The notes under the pieces: model-generated
What the model was told of the DNA's origin: nothing
Database searches by the model: none
What the model saw: the letters and a program-made list of their open reading frames with translations, nothing else
Shown: positions 50,600 through 61,984 of the stretch, in pieces
Layout: each line of letters begins with the position of its first letter
Position numbering within the stretch: the stretch's first letter is position 1
Program-made: the position numbers and the translations under genes
Assembly: GCA_000507305.1 (NCBI GenBank)
Contig: DF240039.1
Location: forward strand, 78,424-142,423
DNA: 64,000 nucleotides
Source of the DNA: Breviolum minutum Mf 1.05b.01
Taxonomy: Eukaryota > Sar > Dinophyceae > Suessiales > Symbiodiniaceae
Direction of reading: 5' to 3'

Positions 50600-53500
50600 T
50601 CGTTCCATTATCTGCACTGTGTCGTTGTGTTTTTGTATGTCTCTTTTTTAATATTACCAAAAGTCCGTTTGTTCATGGTGTCAAGAACCATCAAGCTCTG
50701 CCATTTACATGCTCCCCGAAATTAACATAGCACCTGAAAATTGATGGTTGGAATGCTACTTTCCTTTTTGGGAAAGCATCTTTTCAGGTGCTACCATGCT
50801 AGTTTCAGGGAGGGTATTTAGGGTCTCTGATCTCTCCACCTCAAGCTGAGTGAAGCCCCGTTGATCAAAGGCAAAGACATAGGTGAAGATCTCGCTCTCC
50901 TGGAGATCCAAGGGGAAAAATAGCAAGCGGCCCGCGGTCCCCCCAAAAAAACGGCAAAGAAATGCACCAAATGTTCATCAAACACGAGGAAATGAGGTAC
51001 AACATCTCTACCAAGCACTAAAACCTTTGGCATATAGTTTCATATAGTTTCTACCGCCATACCAGAAATAGAATGCCCCATACCCCACCTGCGAACTGAA
51101 TGTGAGTGGAGTCACATATCCAACCTGGATATGACAGCAAATAAACTTCGACTGCGAATCTAAAGTTCTAAAGCTATCAGATCCAAGGTTTCACATCTTT
51201 TCACATCGTTTCACATCACCAAAAATGGCACCTCTGAACAACGTAACTCTTCAGTGATGGAGCACCCTGTGGACACCATAGCCCTCACTTCCTCAAAACC
51301 AAGCGCTGAAAGTTTCTAGATTCGAACCATCCAAAATTATCCCAAGGTTTGAATCTCAGGTGAATGCTTTGCTTGTCTGAGGGACCGCACCGGTTGTACC
51401 ACAACACCAATCGCAGTATTACACTCTTCGGTCCAGTCGCTGATCAGCCTGCCCAAAACATCGATGAAAAAGTATGAAAATGTGGCCCCATCCAAATGTC
51501 TACTTTTGGCTGAAGGCACTTTGTCTTAGAAACTTGAAGGGTGCATTTCAGAGAAACAGAGACAGATTGTCATCCTATTTTCAAAAGTGGAACCACCGCC
51601 TCTGCTTTGTGGCAGCAGGCATCGTAGAGCCAACCTCAAACCATCCACGTGGACATCAAAAACTTAAGATCCAGCTGGGGATCGGCAAGAGCCAATGAGC
51701 CAATGGGTTGAAAAATTCTTCGCGTTGGACCGGAGAGTTCTGATCAGTCTCTGCTATGAACATCCATCGTACGCGTTGACTGTTGCAGACAGCCTTTCAC
51801 GGAAGCGGACTGAGCTACTGGGAACTGCACCGGTCCCTGATAGAAGTCATTCCGCACGTATGTGGAGTCCCACGTAGTCTGCGAACGAGGGAAGGGATTC
51901 AGTGTCAATGCCAAACTTCGTTCCGTCATGTAGATTCCCGTCAACTCCAACGTCCAGATGCAAAATGTCAGACCACAGCCAATGTGCAGCCAAGTATCAT
52001 CTAGATTGCTTGGGTCTGTGCGCAGATCCTGCAAAATGTCAAATTGCAGCTGCCTTGATTCTTAATATTAATACAGTAATTTCGACATACGAGTACAGCA
52101 TCTAAGTGTTGGCTTGGATATCGCCCTCTCTCAGCAATTTACCTACAGTACAACATAGCCATTCCATGCCATGTGATGCCATGTCATGCCATGTCCTTGC
52201 AACCTTCTACATTCAACCCCATCATTTGCAAAGTATATTTTACACATCATATTTTTGGATACATGTTCAGATTTTATGTTGTTTGGTATCTTTTCCAAAC
52301 CTCCACCGGTTCTCCCTGCCTGCCCGAGCCACCGTTGCTGGTTCAAGGGTGCCAACTGTCCCAGGTAGGAGGCATCAGGCCAATTTGCAGACATCGCACC
52401 TGGAGGCATGGGACAATTTCAGAGACACTCAAAGTTGATCCTGATTCATGCTAAGACCCACTTACCCGTCACTTACCCATACTTACCCGTTTTGTTTGTC
52501 GTTTTTCGGCAAAAGATGAAACGTCAAAATGTCCCTGCGAATCTGTTTTGCTTTGCCACAACACCCGAAGTTGCTTTTATGGCCCAATGAACCGCCCTGC
52601 CTATCCAGTAGAGTCTGTATAAAAAGCCACTAGAGATGTGGGTGTGCAAGAACTGCAACAAAGCCACCTGCGAGGATTTCAATCAACAAAAAACTGCTGG
52701 GATATCACTGGCAGTCTTGAGACTCTCAATGGAAAGTCTGGCCTCCAGTTCATAACGATTTCCTTAGATGAGATTTGTGACTGTTTTCATCCAAAGCTTT
52801 CGCCAACCAGGTTAAAAGGTGTTTCTACACTAAAGAGAAACTCGAAAATCAGAACCGAAAAGCTCAAGCCGGCTCAGGTGGTATCCCCAACAGTGACAAG
52901 CAAAGCAACAAAAGAACCCCAAAAGCAAAGCACAGTTTGCGTTGTGGTAAAAACACCAGAGTTTGCCCTGAATTCCATGCCCGAGATTCTATAGTGAAGG
53001 TCTTGATTCTCCGTTGGTGTAGCCAAACTCTCCAAACACCACGGCCTTGACACAAATTCAAAGTCAGAAACTCCACTGAACGTGATTTCTCAGACACAAA
53101 AAGGCACAAAAAGGTATTTTAAAAACACAAAACACCTCGGACATCCTTCACCCTGAAATCACCAAAATTTCTGAGTTCCCATCTTCACCGAGATGTTCGA
53201 ACTGCCACACCAGTCTCGCCACCTACCGCCGGGAAGATCTCCAAAAAATCAACAGATCTGACGATCTGACCGTGAAACTTGGACAAATCGGAAACATAAA
53301 ACCTCCCCGTTTTGCCTCTCAAAAATCATGCTTGAAGCGAATTTGGCGGAGTCCTGCTGTCCCGTTGTTTCACACATCTTTTTTGCGCAAAAAACACAGA
53401 TGCCTGTGAATATCGACCCTGCTAAACAAACATTTGGAGAGTTCAAGATATTCTGTAATTGTTGTGTGTTTATCTGAAACAGCTGCGAATACTTGAGAGT

Positions 53501-55250
53501 GGAGCCTTGGGAGTTTCAAATACTGAAATTCCGTTGATTCCATGACTGTCGTTCTCAGTCCTGAAAGTCAGAGGAGGAAATGAAAACATTGCCAGAGGGC
53601 TCAAACTGCGGAAGGGCAATTAGCATGACCTGTCATCAAAGATTCGACAGACATCACAAAGTATCACAAGTTGCATGGCAAAAAGCTGAATTTCTTGAAT
53701 TTCTTGAGTTTCATAAAATCTGAGTTCTGCACCAAAACGAGGATGATTACACGGCGGGTTGTCATGTCCTGAACAAAGGAACAAGTAATGCTGCAACAGG
53801 GAAGCGTTTTCAGTGCTTTTCGTGTGTGTCTGCGTGTGTCATATCAATTTGTCTCTCAGCACTTGTTTTTGTTTTACAAAAATTCGGGCTGAAAACATCG
53901 TCTTGCATCCTGCCATAGCAAAAGGGAATCGATTTCAACCCCTTCCAAGCGCCCGGCCGAAAGCTTCTTGCCCACACGGGTCTCTTGCTTCGGTTCTTCC
54001 TGCATGTCTGACACCAATCCGCTATCAGCGTCTCAATGTCAAATGCACTGCCTCTGTCTGTCTCGCTTCTGCAACTTTACTATATAACTTTACTCCAAGC
54101 CGTGCAAAAGGTAAACCAAGCATCTAGAAGTGCATATGATAGCCATCACTAAGTTGTCTCTCTATTCCTATAGATATTGTCCCTGGATGTATTGAAACGT
54201 GTTTCTTCGAACCAAAGCAGTCCTGCTCATCCTGCTTCGTGTTTTCATCATCGAAATCATCCTGGGGAACAAATATTCCCAGGTTCGGCGCAGTGATCCA
54301 ATCCAGCCAAAAGAAAATGATAAATTCTCCTCTGATGTTCGAAACAATGTTTTGACGAATCTACCTTCTCGCAAACAAAGGTTGACTGACCTTCAATAGC
54401 AAGTTGAAACCTGTGCTGAGTTTTGATGGCTTCTCTTTTTTGGTAAGAATTCCCAGCTCATATCCTCTCAAGTTCAGCAGTGCAACTCTTAGTCCAAAAA
54501 TATGTGTCTATCTATGGGCTCACATTTACCACGCACCTCCTCTTCTCCTTCTTGTCGCACCTAAAAAAACGTCCAAACATCGACACATCGAGACCATGAA
54601 GCCAAATCCAGCTGCAAGTTCCCCTCGTTTGCCCTGAGTTGTTGGGTCCAAACGTTGAACTCGCTCGTTGTTTTGGAGTCTGTTGGGTCCTGGAGGCATC
54701 CGATGCTGGCTGTTTTAATCTTTTTAAGATGGAAGGTAGTCGGGCAGAGCAGATAAGGTCTTGGTAAGGATCACTGCATGATTATTCAATAATTTTTGGG
54801 AGCTATATATATATAATGTGTTTCTTGTTTTCACTAAATAAGGGGTTTGAAAATGCCCCAAGCTACTGTTTGTTATGCATCTCTGTGGAGATTCACGCTG
54901 TCAACAGCAGCGCTCCGGGATGGTTTCACCAGGCTTCAACTCCAAGAGCCGTTGCTTCCTGCGGAAGATGGAGATAAATTCTTTGACATGTTTTTTTTTC
55001 GAATTTTGATGAATTTTGTTTTACTTCACAAATGTTTTCGTGCTCGAAAACATTTTCTATCATTTCTGCTTCCAAATTCCAAAAGTTTGTTGTCACGTGC
55101 CGTCACTATCACTAAACGGCGTACTTTCAATCTGAGCAAAATTCTCAAGCACTACACAAGCTTGTGACATTCACTTGCTCGGTATCTTGCTCTCGATTCA
55201 AGGCGAATCCAAATCACGCTGTCGCGCCTAGCTTCTTCCTCTTTTCTTTT
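50600..55250 (-). CDS. candidate exons between the cyclase and the voltage-sensor segment
   Basis: Minus-strand blocks with coding character: 54905-54990 (VKEFISIFRRKQRLLELKPG), 54200-54330 (FVPQDDFDDENTKQDEQD), 53290-53430 (IFTGICVFCAKKMCETTG), about 52870-52960 (KLCFAFGVLLLLCLSLLG, a possible membrane helix), 52300-52410, 51750-52035 (LHIGCGLTFCIWTLELTG), 51350-51500 (FSYFFIDVLGRLISDWTEE) and 50825-50960 (SEIFTYVFAFDQRGFTQLE). If the channel-like and cyclase parts are one gene, these encode the middle, probably an extracellular loop region. Continuity is not proved. Confidence 0.35.
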
Positions 55251-55270
55251 TTCCATTGCTATCCAATATG

Positions 55271-55889
55271 CCTGGCAGTTCAAAGGCTTGCAAGCCCAAC
55301 AAATCCACTGGAATTCAATGGCATGTCCTATGGCCAAATTGGTCAAGACCTTGTAGAGCTTCACGAGCCGCATCAGCCGAATGATTCGAACCGTTCCTGA
55401 AACCAAGTTCACGGCATCAATATAGTAGCCCAAGACTAAGACATGAGAAATTACATCATATCTTTCAACTTTTTGGACATCAGGAACTATCTAAACATGT
55501 CTAAACAAATCTATATAAACCCTCCTATGCGAGTGCCAAAAATTCAAGACTTTGATCCAAGTTTCTGCTTGCTCGAGCTCCAGCGCGGCCAGCACGACTT
55601 GTCTTTAGGGCCTGCGAAAAATGGCTGCGACGAAGTGGATTGATGTGGATTGCAGGCTTGCACTGCCCATGAAATTCAGTTCCAACTTTTCCGGCCTCCT
55701 CTCCTTCTGCAGAAGCACAGAAAAGTTCTCTGGACACCTCAAATTGTCAAAGACTCACTAGTGATGAATCATTGAATCATGATCACTTCAATTGCTTCCA
55801 AAAAAATCTCTCAAGGACTCAGTTCCTGGCCCAAGTCAAGTCAAAGACCAGAGTGACGGTGGCACCCAAATCTAGAACGAAGAAAAATC
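55271..55889 (-). CDS. voltage-sensor-like membrane segment (S3/S4), likely 5' part of the cyclase gene
   Basis: Exon 55826-55889 encodes FFFVLDLGATVTLVFDLTWA, an S3-like helix with acidic residues, bounded by CGAG|GA and a GA donor. Exon 55350-55396 (possibly starting earlier, at 55433) encodes GTVRIIRLMRLVKLYK, with Arg/Lys at every third position as in an S4 voltage sensor, and ends at AAG|GTC. The next exon starts at 55271 with AYWIAMEKRKEEEARR, a charged helix that typically follows S4. The three exons join in phase. In alveolates, S1-S4-type membrane regions fused upstream of class III cyclases are known. S1 and S2 exons were not found, nor was a pore. Confidence 0.55.
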
Positions 55890-56741
55890 CTCGGCAAAAA
55901 CGTCGGCTGAACACTTGGAATCTGACTTGAAGGAGACAATACGTTCGAATGATGTTCCATCATTTCGTCATTTCCTGATTAAGCTCGCTGCCGAGAAAAT
56001 ACTCTTCTTGGCCTCAGGATGCTTCTTTCATCAAGATGTCTTCATGATTCTCAGGTTATCAAGATAACTTTATGATTTTTTAGGGTTCCGCTTGTCTCAT
56101 CTGGAAGTATCGTGTGAAACCAAGTGAAAGCGAAACTATTACAAAGTTGCGATACTGTGAATGTGAATGTGATTCAACTCCTGGGCTCGTGCCAAGACTA
56201 TTTGCCACAATCTCCGCGCCAAAAACCAGGCAAGCGAACTTGGCGTCAGGACGGTTTCAAAGTAAAGTCAACAAACGGGAAAAGTCGAAACGAGTGAAAC
56301 AAGATGAAATAAGTAAATTTTCGGAATAAAGGAGGATTCAAGTTCGGATGTACCAAATGTATCATATCCTTGATAAAATTTAATGTTGATGTTGGTATTG
56401 CGGTATGCTGTCTTTAAATCATTGCAATCAAGGCACGAGGGTTAGAGCGTTGAAGAGCTCATCCGTTTGCTTGTGAGTTACACAAAGGCGAAAGTCATCA
56501 CCAAAAAGCGCATAGATCGTGAGAGCCTGGAACCAAGGTCCCAAAAAAAAGAATTTTGAGTTTGGGAAGTTCTGGCTTCTGGGGTTTCTGGACATTTGGG
56601 AGGGTACCCAAATGTACCCCTATCAATGCTCAATTGCCAGTGAAATGCTGATGAAGTTGATCTTTTGTTTTTGCAAGCCCAGTGCTTCATCCTGAGCTTA
56701 ACGCCGTGGTCAAGACGGTAAATCTCCAGCTGCTAGCGAGC

Positions 56742-57119
56742 TTACGGCTCTTCATCCGAATCCAAGCCATCCTGGTACGGAGATTGAAAGGAAAACATGG
56801 CTCCACTGCCATGGTCTGCACCCTTTGAGAAACTTGATGAGCTGATTTCAAATCGTCCTCTCTGGATCTCGCAGCTTAAATTTCCTGTCAATTTTGGAGA
56901 AGTTCTGCGGATACTCCCGGGTGACAAGTCGTGGCACTCGGACACTCGTCTTTCTGGGGAGCCCTGCTTGATTCTGTTGAGGATCTGCTTCCAATTGATC
57001 TGCGGTGGTTTGCGTTCCGGCTCCCTGAAGCGACAAGAGAAAGTTAAAAACTTTGCCAAACGTCTCGGGTTTCTTCTACCAAGTTTTTGTTGGCTTTCGA
57101 AATCAAACACTCTCATCAT
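56742..57119 (-). CDS. candidate exon, basic low-complexity protein segment
   Basis: The minus frame is open for 125 codons with many Arg, Lys, Ser and Pro, and ends SPYQDGLDSDEEP before a stop. A second minus frame over 56848-57036 is also open, so the reading is uncertain. It could be the N-terminal cytoplasmic region of the channel-cyclase gene or a separate gene. Confidence 0.3.
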   Translation of the reverse strand: MMRVFDFESQQKLGRRNPRRLAKFLTFSCRFREPERKPPQINWKQILNRIKQGSPERRVSECHDLSPGSIRRTSPKLTGNLSCEIQRGRFEISSSSFSKGADHGSGAMFSFQSPYQDGLDSDEEP

Positions 57120-57124
57120 CTAAG

Positions 57125-58280
57125 ATATCCTGATTGTCTGAGTCTTAAATATTCTTAACACACTTCCAATCACATTTACCTTAATTAACTATCATATTTA
57201 AGTATATGACGTTTTCCTGTCACTTCTATCAAACTCATCGTTTCTGGGATTTCCCCGCTTCGGTTTTTTCCTCGGACTTGCTGGACCACGGCTTTGCGTG
57301 CCATCTCCTAAGCCCTGGCATCGTTGCCGGCGTGGCGTGTCGAAACGTCGCCAGGTATTCTTGGGGAGATCGAAACGAGGGTTTTCCATAAATTGAAAAG
57401 GAAGAAAAACTGTTGAAAAAAATGCAAGAGACATTGTTCTTCATAAAATTTGTACAAAGTTATTTACAAATCCCAAATCTCTTCCAATAATCATTCAAAG
57501 CGCACTGAATTGAACAACTCTGCCTGACTTGCAGCAAACTTCACTCCCGGCGATGGATGGGATGGACTCTTTGCAGGCTCTGGATGCACAGGCACTGCAC
57601 CTCTCATCGCCTGGTCGTTGGTGTTACAAGTTTATCATTCATCAGTTACCAAACGTCCCCGGCCAAGTCTCAAGGCTGACCCGCCTAGAAGTTCTAGACT
57701 GAGCTAGAGAAATCCATGGCAAAGCTAGTGTTCAAAATAAACTGTTTTGTACCCAAAGGCATTTTGTTGGTCTATTGCTCTAGGAGTCTGGAATGGAAAC
57801 AGCTTGGAGAGTGTAAAAGACCCACACCAGGGCTGTGGAGTTGAGTCAGAAAGAGATGACAAATGACATGTCATATGTCATGAGGTGTGCCATCTTTGAA
57901 ACCTGCTGTTGTCTTGTCAAACCATGTCATGCTTTGAAGAACCGTTGTCCTAGGGCCGTCGTCCGACTCCGGCTTTGCCGGAGATTGGCCCGTACCCTAT
58001 GAATCGAGCCTGGCCACCGACGCGATGCGAAAGAAGAATTCAGAAAATGCAAAAATGCAAAAAGAATCGCCCAATATGTGCTCATGTAACTGAAAAAATC
58101 ATGATTGGTTTATATCATATGTGATATGTGTATATCGTGTTCCCGCTTTCACGGACCGCACACACTCAAACACACGGGCAGAGGTGGCACTTGGATAGCA
58201 GGAGCCAAATGAGAGTCAGACCAGGTTCTGCCCAAGCGAAAGCGGTACTTCTGCGATTCTGAGTCTTTCACGTATTCAAA
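57125..58280. other. no recognisable gene
   Basis: A minus frame at 57235-57444 (SFRSPQEYLATFRHATPAT) is the only moderately coding-like block. The rest holds AT-rich and non-coding-looking sequence. Confidence 0.35.
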
Positions 58281-58354
58281 TGCACCTAGATTTGGACTTG
58301 CCCATCAACAGAATTCAGAAGATTTGTGATAAGGTTGATGGAAGAAATCTTGCA

Positions 58355-58408
58355 CCACTTGGATGATGCGTATCGCATTATCCACTTGGATGATGCATAT
58401 CGCATTAA
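58355..58408. repeat. 27-bp tandem duplication
   Basis: CCACTTGGATGATGCGTATC and the following seven bases (58355-58381) recur at 58382-58408 with one or two changes. On the minus strand it repeats a nine-residue block (MRYASSKW) in frame. Confidence 0.85.
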
Positions 58409-58419
58409 ATGTACATATA

Positions 58420-59422
58420 ATTGTGGACTGTTTTTTTCTATGGTCTCTAAGTGCAGGATTTCTTCTACCAACGCCAACACCTTCATCTTCATGGACAGTT
58501 TAATTCTTAAAGTCACGTTCAATGAGTCCTCATCGTCGCTGCCCATTGCATTGGCCGCCTGGTACATTGGCACGGAATGTTTGGACGGCCGAACAACCCA
58601 GGAAAGGAGTTGGCAACGTCGCCAAAAATGAAATCCGAAACCACCTTTTTTTCCGCAATCTTGTCGAATCATGAAGTGCCTCATCAGCCAGCAACGCGGA
58701 CATCTTTCTCAAGGCGATTTTAGAAACGCCTTGTCAGAAGGACACACTTACGTGAGAGTGGAGCTAGCCCAAGGCAAATGGACGTTTGCCCGAACTTCTG
58801 CCAGCATTACTGTCCATTCCATGTTACTTGTTAATCGCTGTTCAATTTCAGCATCGATGAGGGGATGACAAGGATGGCAGCAACGAGTGCTAGTGGAGAG
58901 GGTTAGGTCCAGTAGTGTTGGTGGTCTCGGAATGCTCTCAATGTTACAATATAAGTCTAAGGAATGCCGCGGACAATTGCTAAGTGGTGGACGCACAGCA
59001 AAGCAGTGCGGTAAGTCTTAAGGTCACTTTACCCAGCGCTGCGGTCGTTGGACTGCATCCGCAGCAGCTCAACGTGTTCCTGCAGCTCTTCTAGGTCCAG
59101 AGCTGCCAGCTGGAACTGGCTCCGCCTGACGCTTCCTGGTCGTGCCATGCGGTTCTGTCTGACAGCTAGCATTGCCATGCCCTAGCTGCAGTCCATCCTC
59201 TCGAGACTGTTGTTCCAACAACTGCCACAATCGGCCGATCGCTTCGATGAGCTGCACGCCCTTCATCTTCATGCACGTGGGCGGACATGCCTCTTCATAC
59301 TCATCCGCAAGGTCCAACAGCCCCATGGAAAGAGGGGTAGAAAGTGCTTGGGCAGCGGATCGAAAGAACCCACGGTTGCCCAAAAAGGGCATACAAGTGG
59401 AACAGCGTTTTGGCATGGCCAA
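58420..59422 (-). CDS. candidate exons, unidentified gene
   Basis: Minus-strand blocks: 59110-59400 (MGLLDLADEYEEACPPTCM, then GVQLIEAIGRLWQLLEQQ), 58750-58875 (LIDAEIEQRLTSNMEWTVML), 58625-58710 (MSALLADEALHDSTRLRKK) and 58420-58570 (MKVLALVEEILHLETIEKN). At the 3' side of the first block the coding signal switches frame, to QLAALDLEELQEHVELLRMQ near 59045-59105, by an unmapped intron or a frameshift. The blocks are helical and partly coiled-coil-like. No family match. Confidence 0.4.
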
Positions 59423-59594
59423 ATAAGAGGGAGCTCATTGTAAGATGTGACATACCCCTTGGTCGTTGCAGCATGTTTCACATAGCAGTGGTGCCCGCAT
59501 GATAATTGCCTTGCTGCAGGCTTTACTTTTTGCCTCGAATATAAAAGAGGAGTGTGTTTTGGGACCGTAAATTGGTATGTATGCAATTTTCAGT

Positions 59595-60000
59595 ATTTCG
59601 TCAGTGTGGCTCCACACAACTTCTTGTCTTTTTGCCTCGCAAGTCCTGAACACCGCCGTCTGAGTGTTTCAGATGGCTCGAACGCCCGGATTTCGCTCAG
59701 GATGCTGGCGCAGGGTTTGTCGGCCTCCGAAAGAGGTTCCGAAACCTGAAAAACGACAAGCCATTGGGCGCAACAAAAAAAAAAGGCCTTCAAAAAAAGA
59801 ACTCTTCCGAGGTTGGTGCATGGTACTCCGTGCAGGTCGCTCAGACCTACTTGTTGCTTGGACGAGTGAAAGACTTGGAGAAAATAAAAACACTGAGGAC
59901 TGACCTTTGTAGAGCTGAAAAAGCTCGTAAATTCATCGTTGAAGAGGGGCAAACGGCCTCTGCAGCATGGTTGCAGAAGTAGAACGCTGCCTCGCCTAGG
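59595..60000. other. coding-like on both strands, unresolved
   Basis: On the minus strand, 59595-59750 starts after TTTTTCAG and reads VSEPLSEADKPCASILSEI. On the plus strand, 59811-59980 reads VQVAQTYLLLGRVKDLEKI and AEKARKFIVEEGQTASAAW, an equally good helical frame. Plus-strand frames at 59673 also give a very basic stretch. I cannot say which strand is used. Confidence 0.3.
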
Positions 60001-60123
60001 CCCAAACGACTTGTCTGACTTCAAAACATGGTAATGATAATATCATAAGCCATCAATCTAACACCGGTGCACAACCCTGAGACAGGTAGTGAAAGGTATA
60101 CACGACTCAAGACGGGAAACTAG

Positions 60124-60444
60124 TATGAAGTTTGTGAAAGAAATTGACCAAGAGTTTCGCTGCTCCTGGAATGCTGATGCCATTGTTATTTTGCATGAGG
60201 CTTTGGCAGAACCATGGCTAGTGGAAGGCCGGGCTTGTGAGACACCTCATTGAGTCTGGTGCCAGCGTGAAGAAATGATGTGCAAATAAGACAAATCATC
60301 CGATGATATCCAATGACTAGTTGCCGTTGCTCTCCGGAAAAAATCGACATTACAAGTGGCGTAAGGAGACCCAGCCAATATAATTCAATCATCAAAGACA
60401 CATTCTTTGCTCATTGCCACATTGCAAAACGACGAAGTGCTTGA
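60124..60444 (+). pseudogene. histone H3-fold-like fragment, probably truncated
   Basis: Plus-strand exon 60124-60227 encodes MKFVKEIDQEFRCSWNADAI then VILHEALAEPWLVE. This aligns with H3 helices alpha1-alpha2: F-V-K/R-E-I-x-Q-E/D-F, then A-x-A-I-x-x-L-x-E-A-x-x-E-x-W/Y-L-V, with one extra residue. A GC donor (GAAG^GCCGG) and an AAAG acceptor at 60397 join it to DTFFAHCHIAKR, resembling H3 D-T-x-x-x-A-I-H-A-K-R but missing three residues of the connecting segment. A stop at 60442-60444 comes before the expected end of the fold. No H3 tail was confirmed upstream. It is either a decayed H3 or CENP-A-type gene, or a piece reused in the plus-strand gene downstream. Helix similarity is good; function is not claimed. 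Confidence 0.45.
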
Positions 60445-61091
60445 CTCCTTACGGCTTTGAGCCAAGCAACCCGAAGTTGATCCGTTTGGACCTTCCGAGC
60501 CTGTCAGATCCCAGGTATGAATCTACAAACTTTTTGAAGACCTTGTGTATCCAATGATTTGTGTATCGAATACCTGTTTTTTTGGCATAATTTTGTGGAC
60601 AAAAATGTGGCACATTATTCTATGCCTTTTTTTGGCACCAACCATTTGGAGTTCTGCCTGAGGATTTCTCTCCAATCTCTGGCCGAAGGCTTGAGAAGCC
60701 TGCAGCCAATGCGATGTCCTGAAGTCAAGTGGCACAAATTTCGTGATGTAAGAATTGTGCACATCTTTGTGATTGTAATCTTGTAAGTTGTTTACAGAAT
60801 TCATTTAACGATTTTCGCACGCCTTGGGCAACCCTTTGCCGGCTGGCAAGGCGCTATCTCAGTCACAACGCTTACGACTCCCACGACGGTCATATTCTCT
60901 CTAAAATTGCCTGTGAGGAACGCCGCATTCTGCTCATAGAACATCTCAAAGCATGGTCTCCCAATGCAAATACTAAATCTCTACTTGCAACACTAACAAG
61001 TCCGCAGGATATCATAAAGATCCTAAGCGCAGCACCGACACTGCTGGAACGCGTGGCTCCTGTCCAGGAGCTACACTTAGCATGCCAATGA
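60438..61091 (+). CDS. plus-strand multi-exon gene, 3' part, unidentified
   Basis: Three exons join cleanly. The first ends at 60514 (TPYGFEPSNPKLIRLDLPSL, CCCAG^GTATGA). The second is 60663-60747 (ISLQSLAEGLRSLQPMRCP, GAT^GTAAGA). The third is 60798-61091, 98 codons from TTTACAG to a TGA (LCRLARRYLSHNAYDSHDGH, then SPQDIIKILSAAPTLLERVA). Phases agree at both junctions (2 and 0). The third exon has no internal Met start, so it is easily missed. The protein is helical and I do not recognise it. The 5' end is unknown and overlaps the histone-like fragment. Confidence 0.6.
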
Positions 61092-61099
61092 CACAACAC

Positions 61100-61625
61100 A
61101 ACTGCCATAGAATTTCCACCTTCAACCCCCTTTCACGTTCACAAGCCACGGCACATCTCTAAGATTACTGTATTTCCTTTGCAAGACCGCTTCATTCAAC
61201 ATTGGCCGCCTGGCCCAGGCACAGAAGCTTCCTGAAGCTGCGGAATTCTGTTCATCACGTTTCCAATTCTACAAGCATGACAGCATGGATAGAATATCAT
61301 ATGTAAGTATGAGTTATATTATATGTGAAAATTGTATCTCAGATACAGCTTCATTGTATTGACATGATATGAGGGTCAGGATCAGCGCCTCCAAAGTCTC
61401 CGTTGGCAACCCGAGATCGACCTCCAGAAAATCTCCAGTGCCAAAAAATCGTAGTCTCATCATTCCATCTTAAGTCCATTTATAGTGCCTTTCTAGGAAC
61501 TGCGTGACTTTCTCTGACTATACTGACTATTCTAGCTATCTAAGTATCTATAACTATTCTAACTATACTTTTACCAACAACTCTACTAAGCGAAAATCGT
61601 ACAAAGCTGCCTGGTACAGCTGAAG
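61100..61625. other. intergenic between convergent genes
   Basis: This lies between the plus-strand stop at 61091 and the minus-strand synthase 3' region. No gene was seen; short repeated CTATCTAAGTAT-like and AACTATTCTA-like motifs occur near 61510-61580. Confidence 0.4.
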
Positions 61626-61984
61626 TGTCTACATTTCATGACTCACCAAGTCTTCGATGGGCCTCCAGGAGGTCGGTGGTACGTGGCCCTGAAAGGCTAC
61701 TGACCTCCAGAAGCGTTCAACACGTTTCAGTGGAATGGAAAGCAAAGGAACGTTGTTTCCAAAATAGCATCGTTTTGAAAAAAAAGAAATATTATATATA
61801 TATATATATAAATCAAATATTTTTTTCTTCTTCAGTTTCCATGCTTCCCGCAAGATGCCTTGGGTTGCGAGGACTTTCGAAGGCCTTGAATGATCCTGGC
61901 TTGAATGGCTCGCTATCTCAGCACTGTTTTCAGCATCAAGATTTACTGTTGAAGTGACTGAGTCGAAGCAAGTCAGGTTTTCTT

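Noticed and set aside
59673..59903. Basic plus-strand frame beginning MART, like a histone H3 tail, upstream of the histone-like fragment
   Set aside because: Only the first four residues agree with H3. No alpha-N helix follows, and the minus strand is at least as coding-like there.
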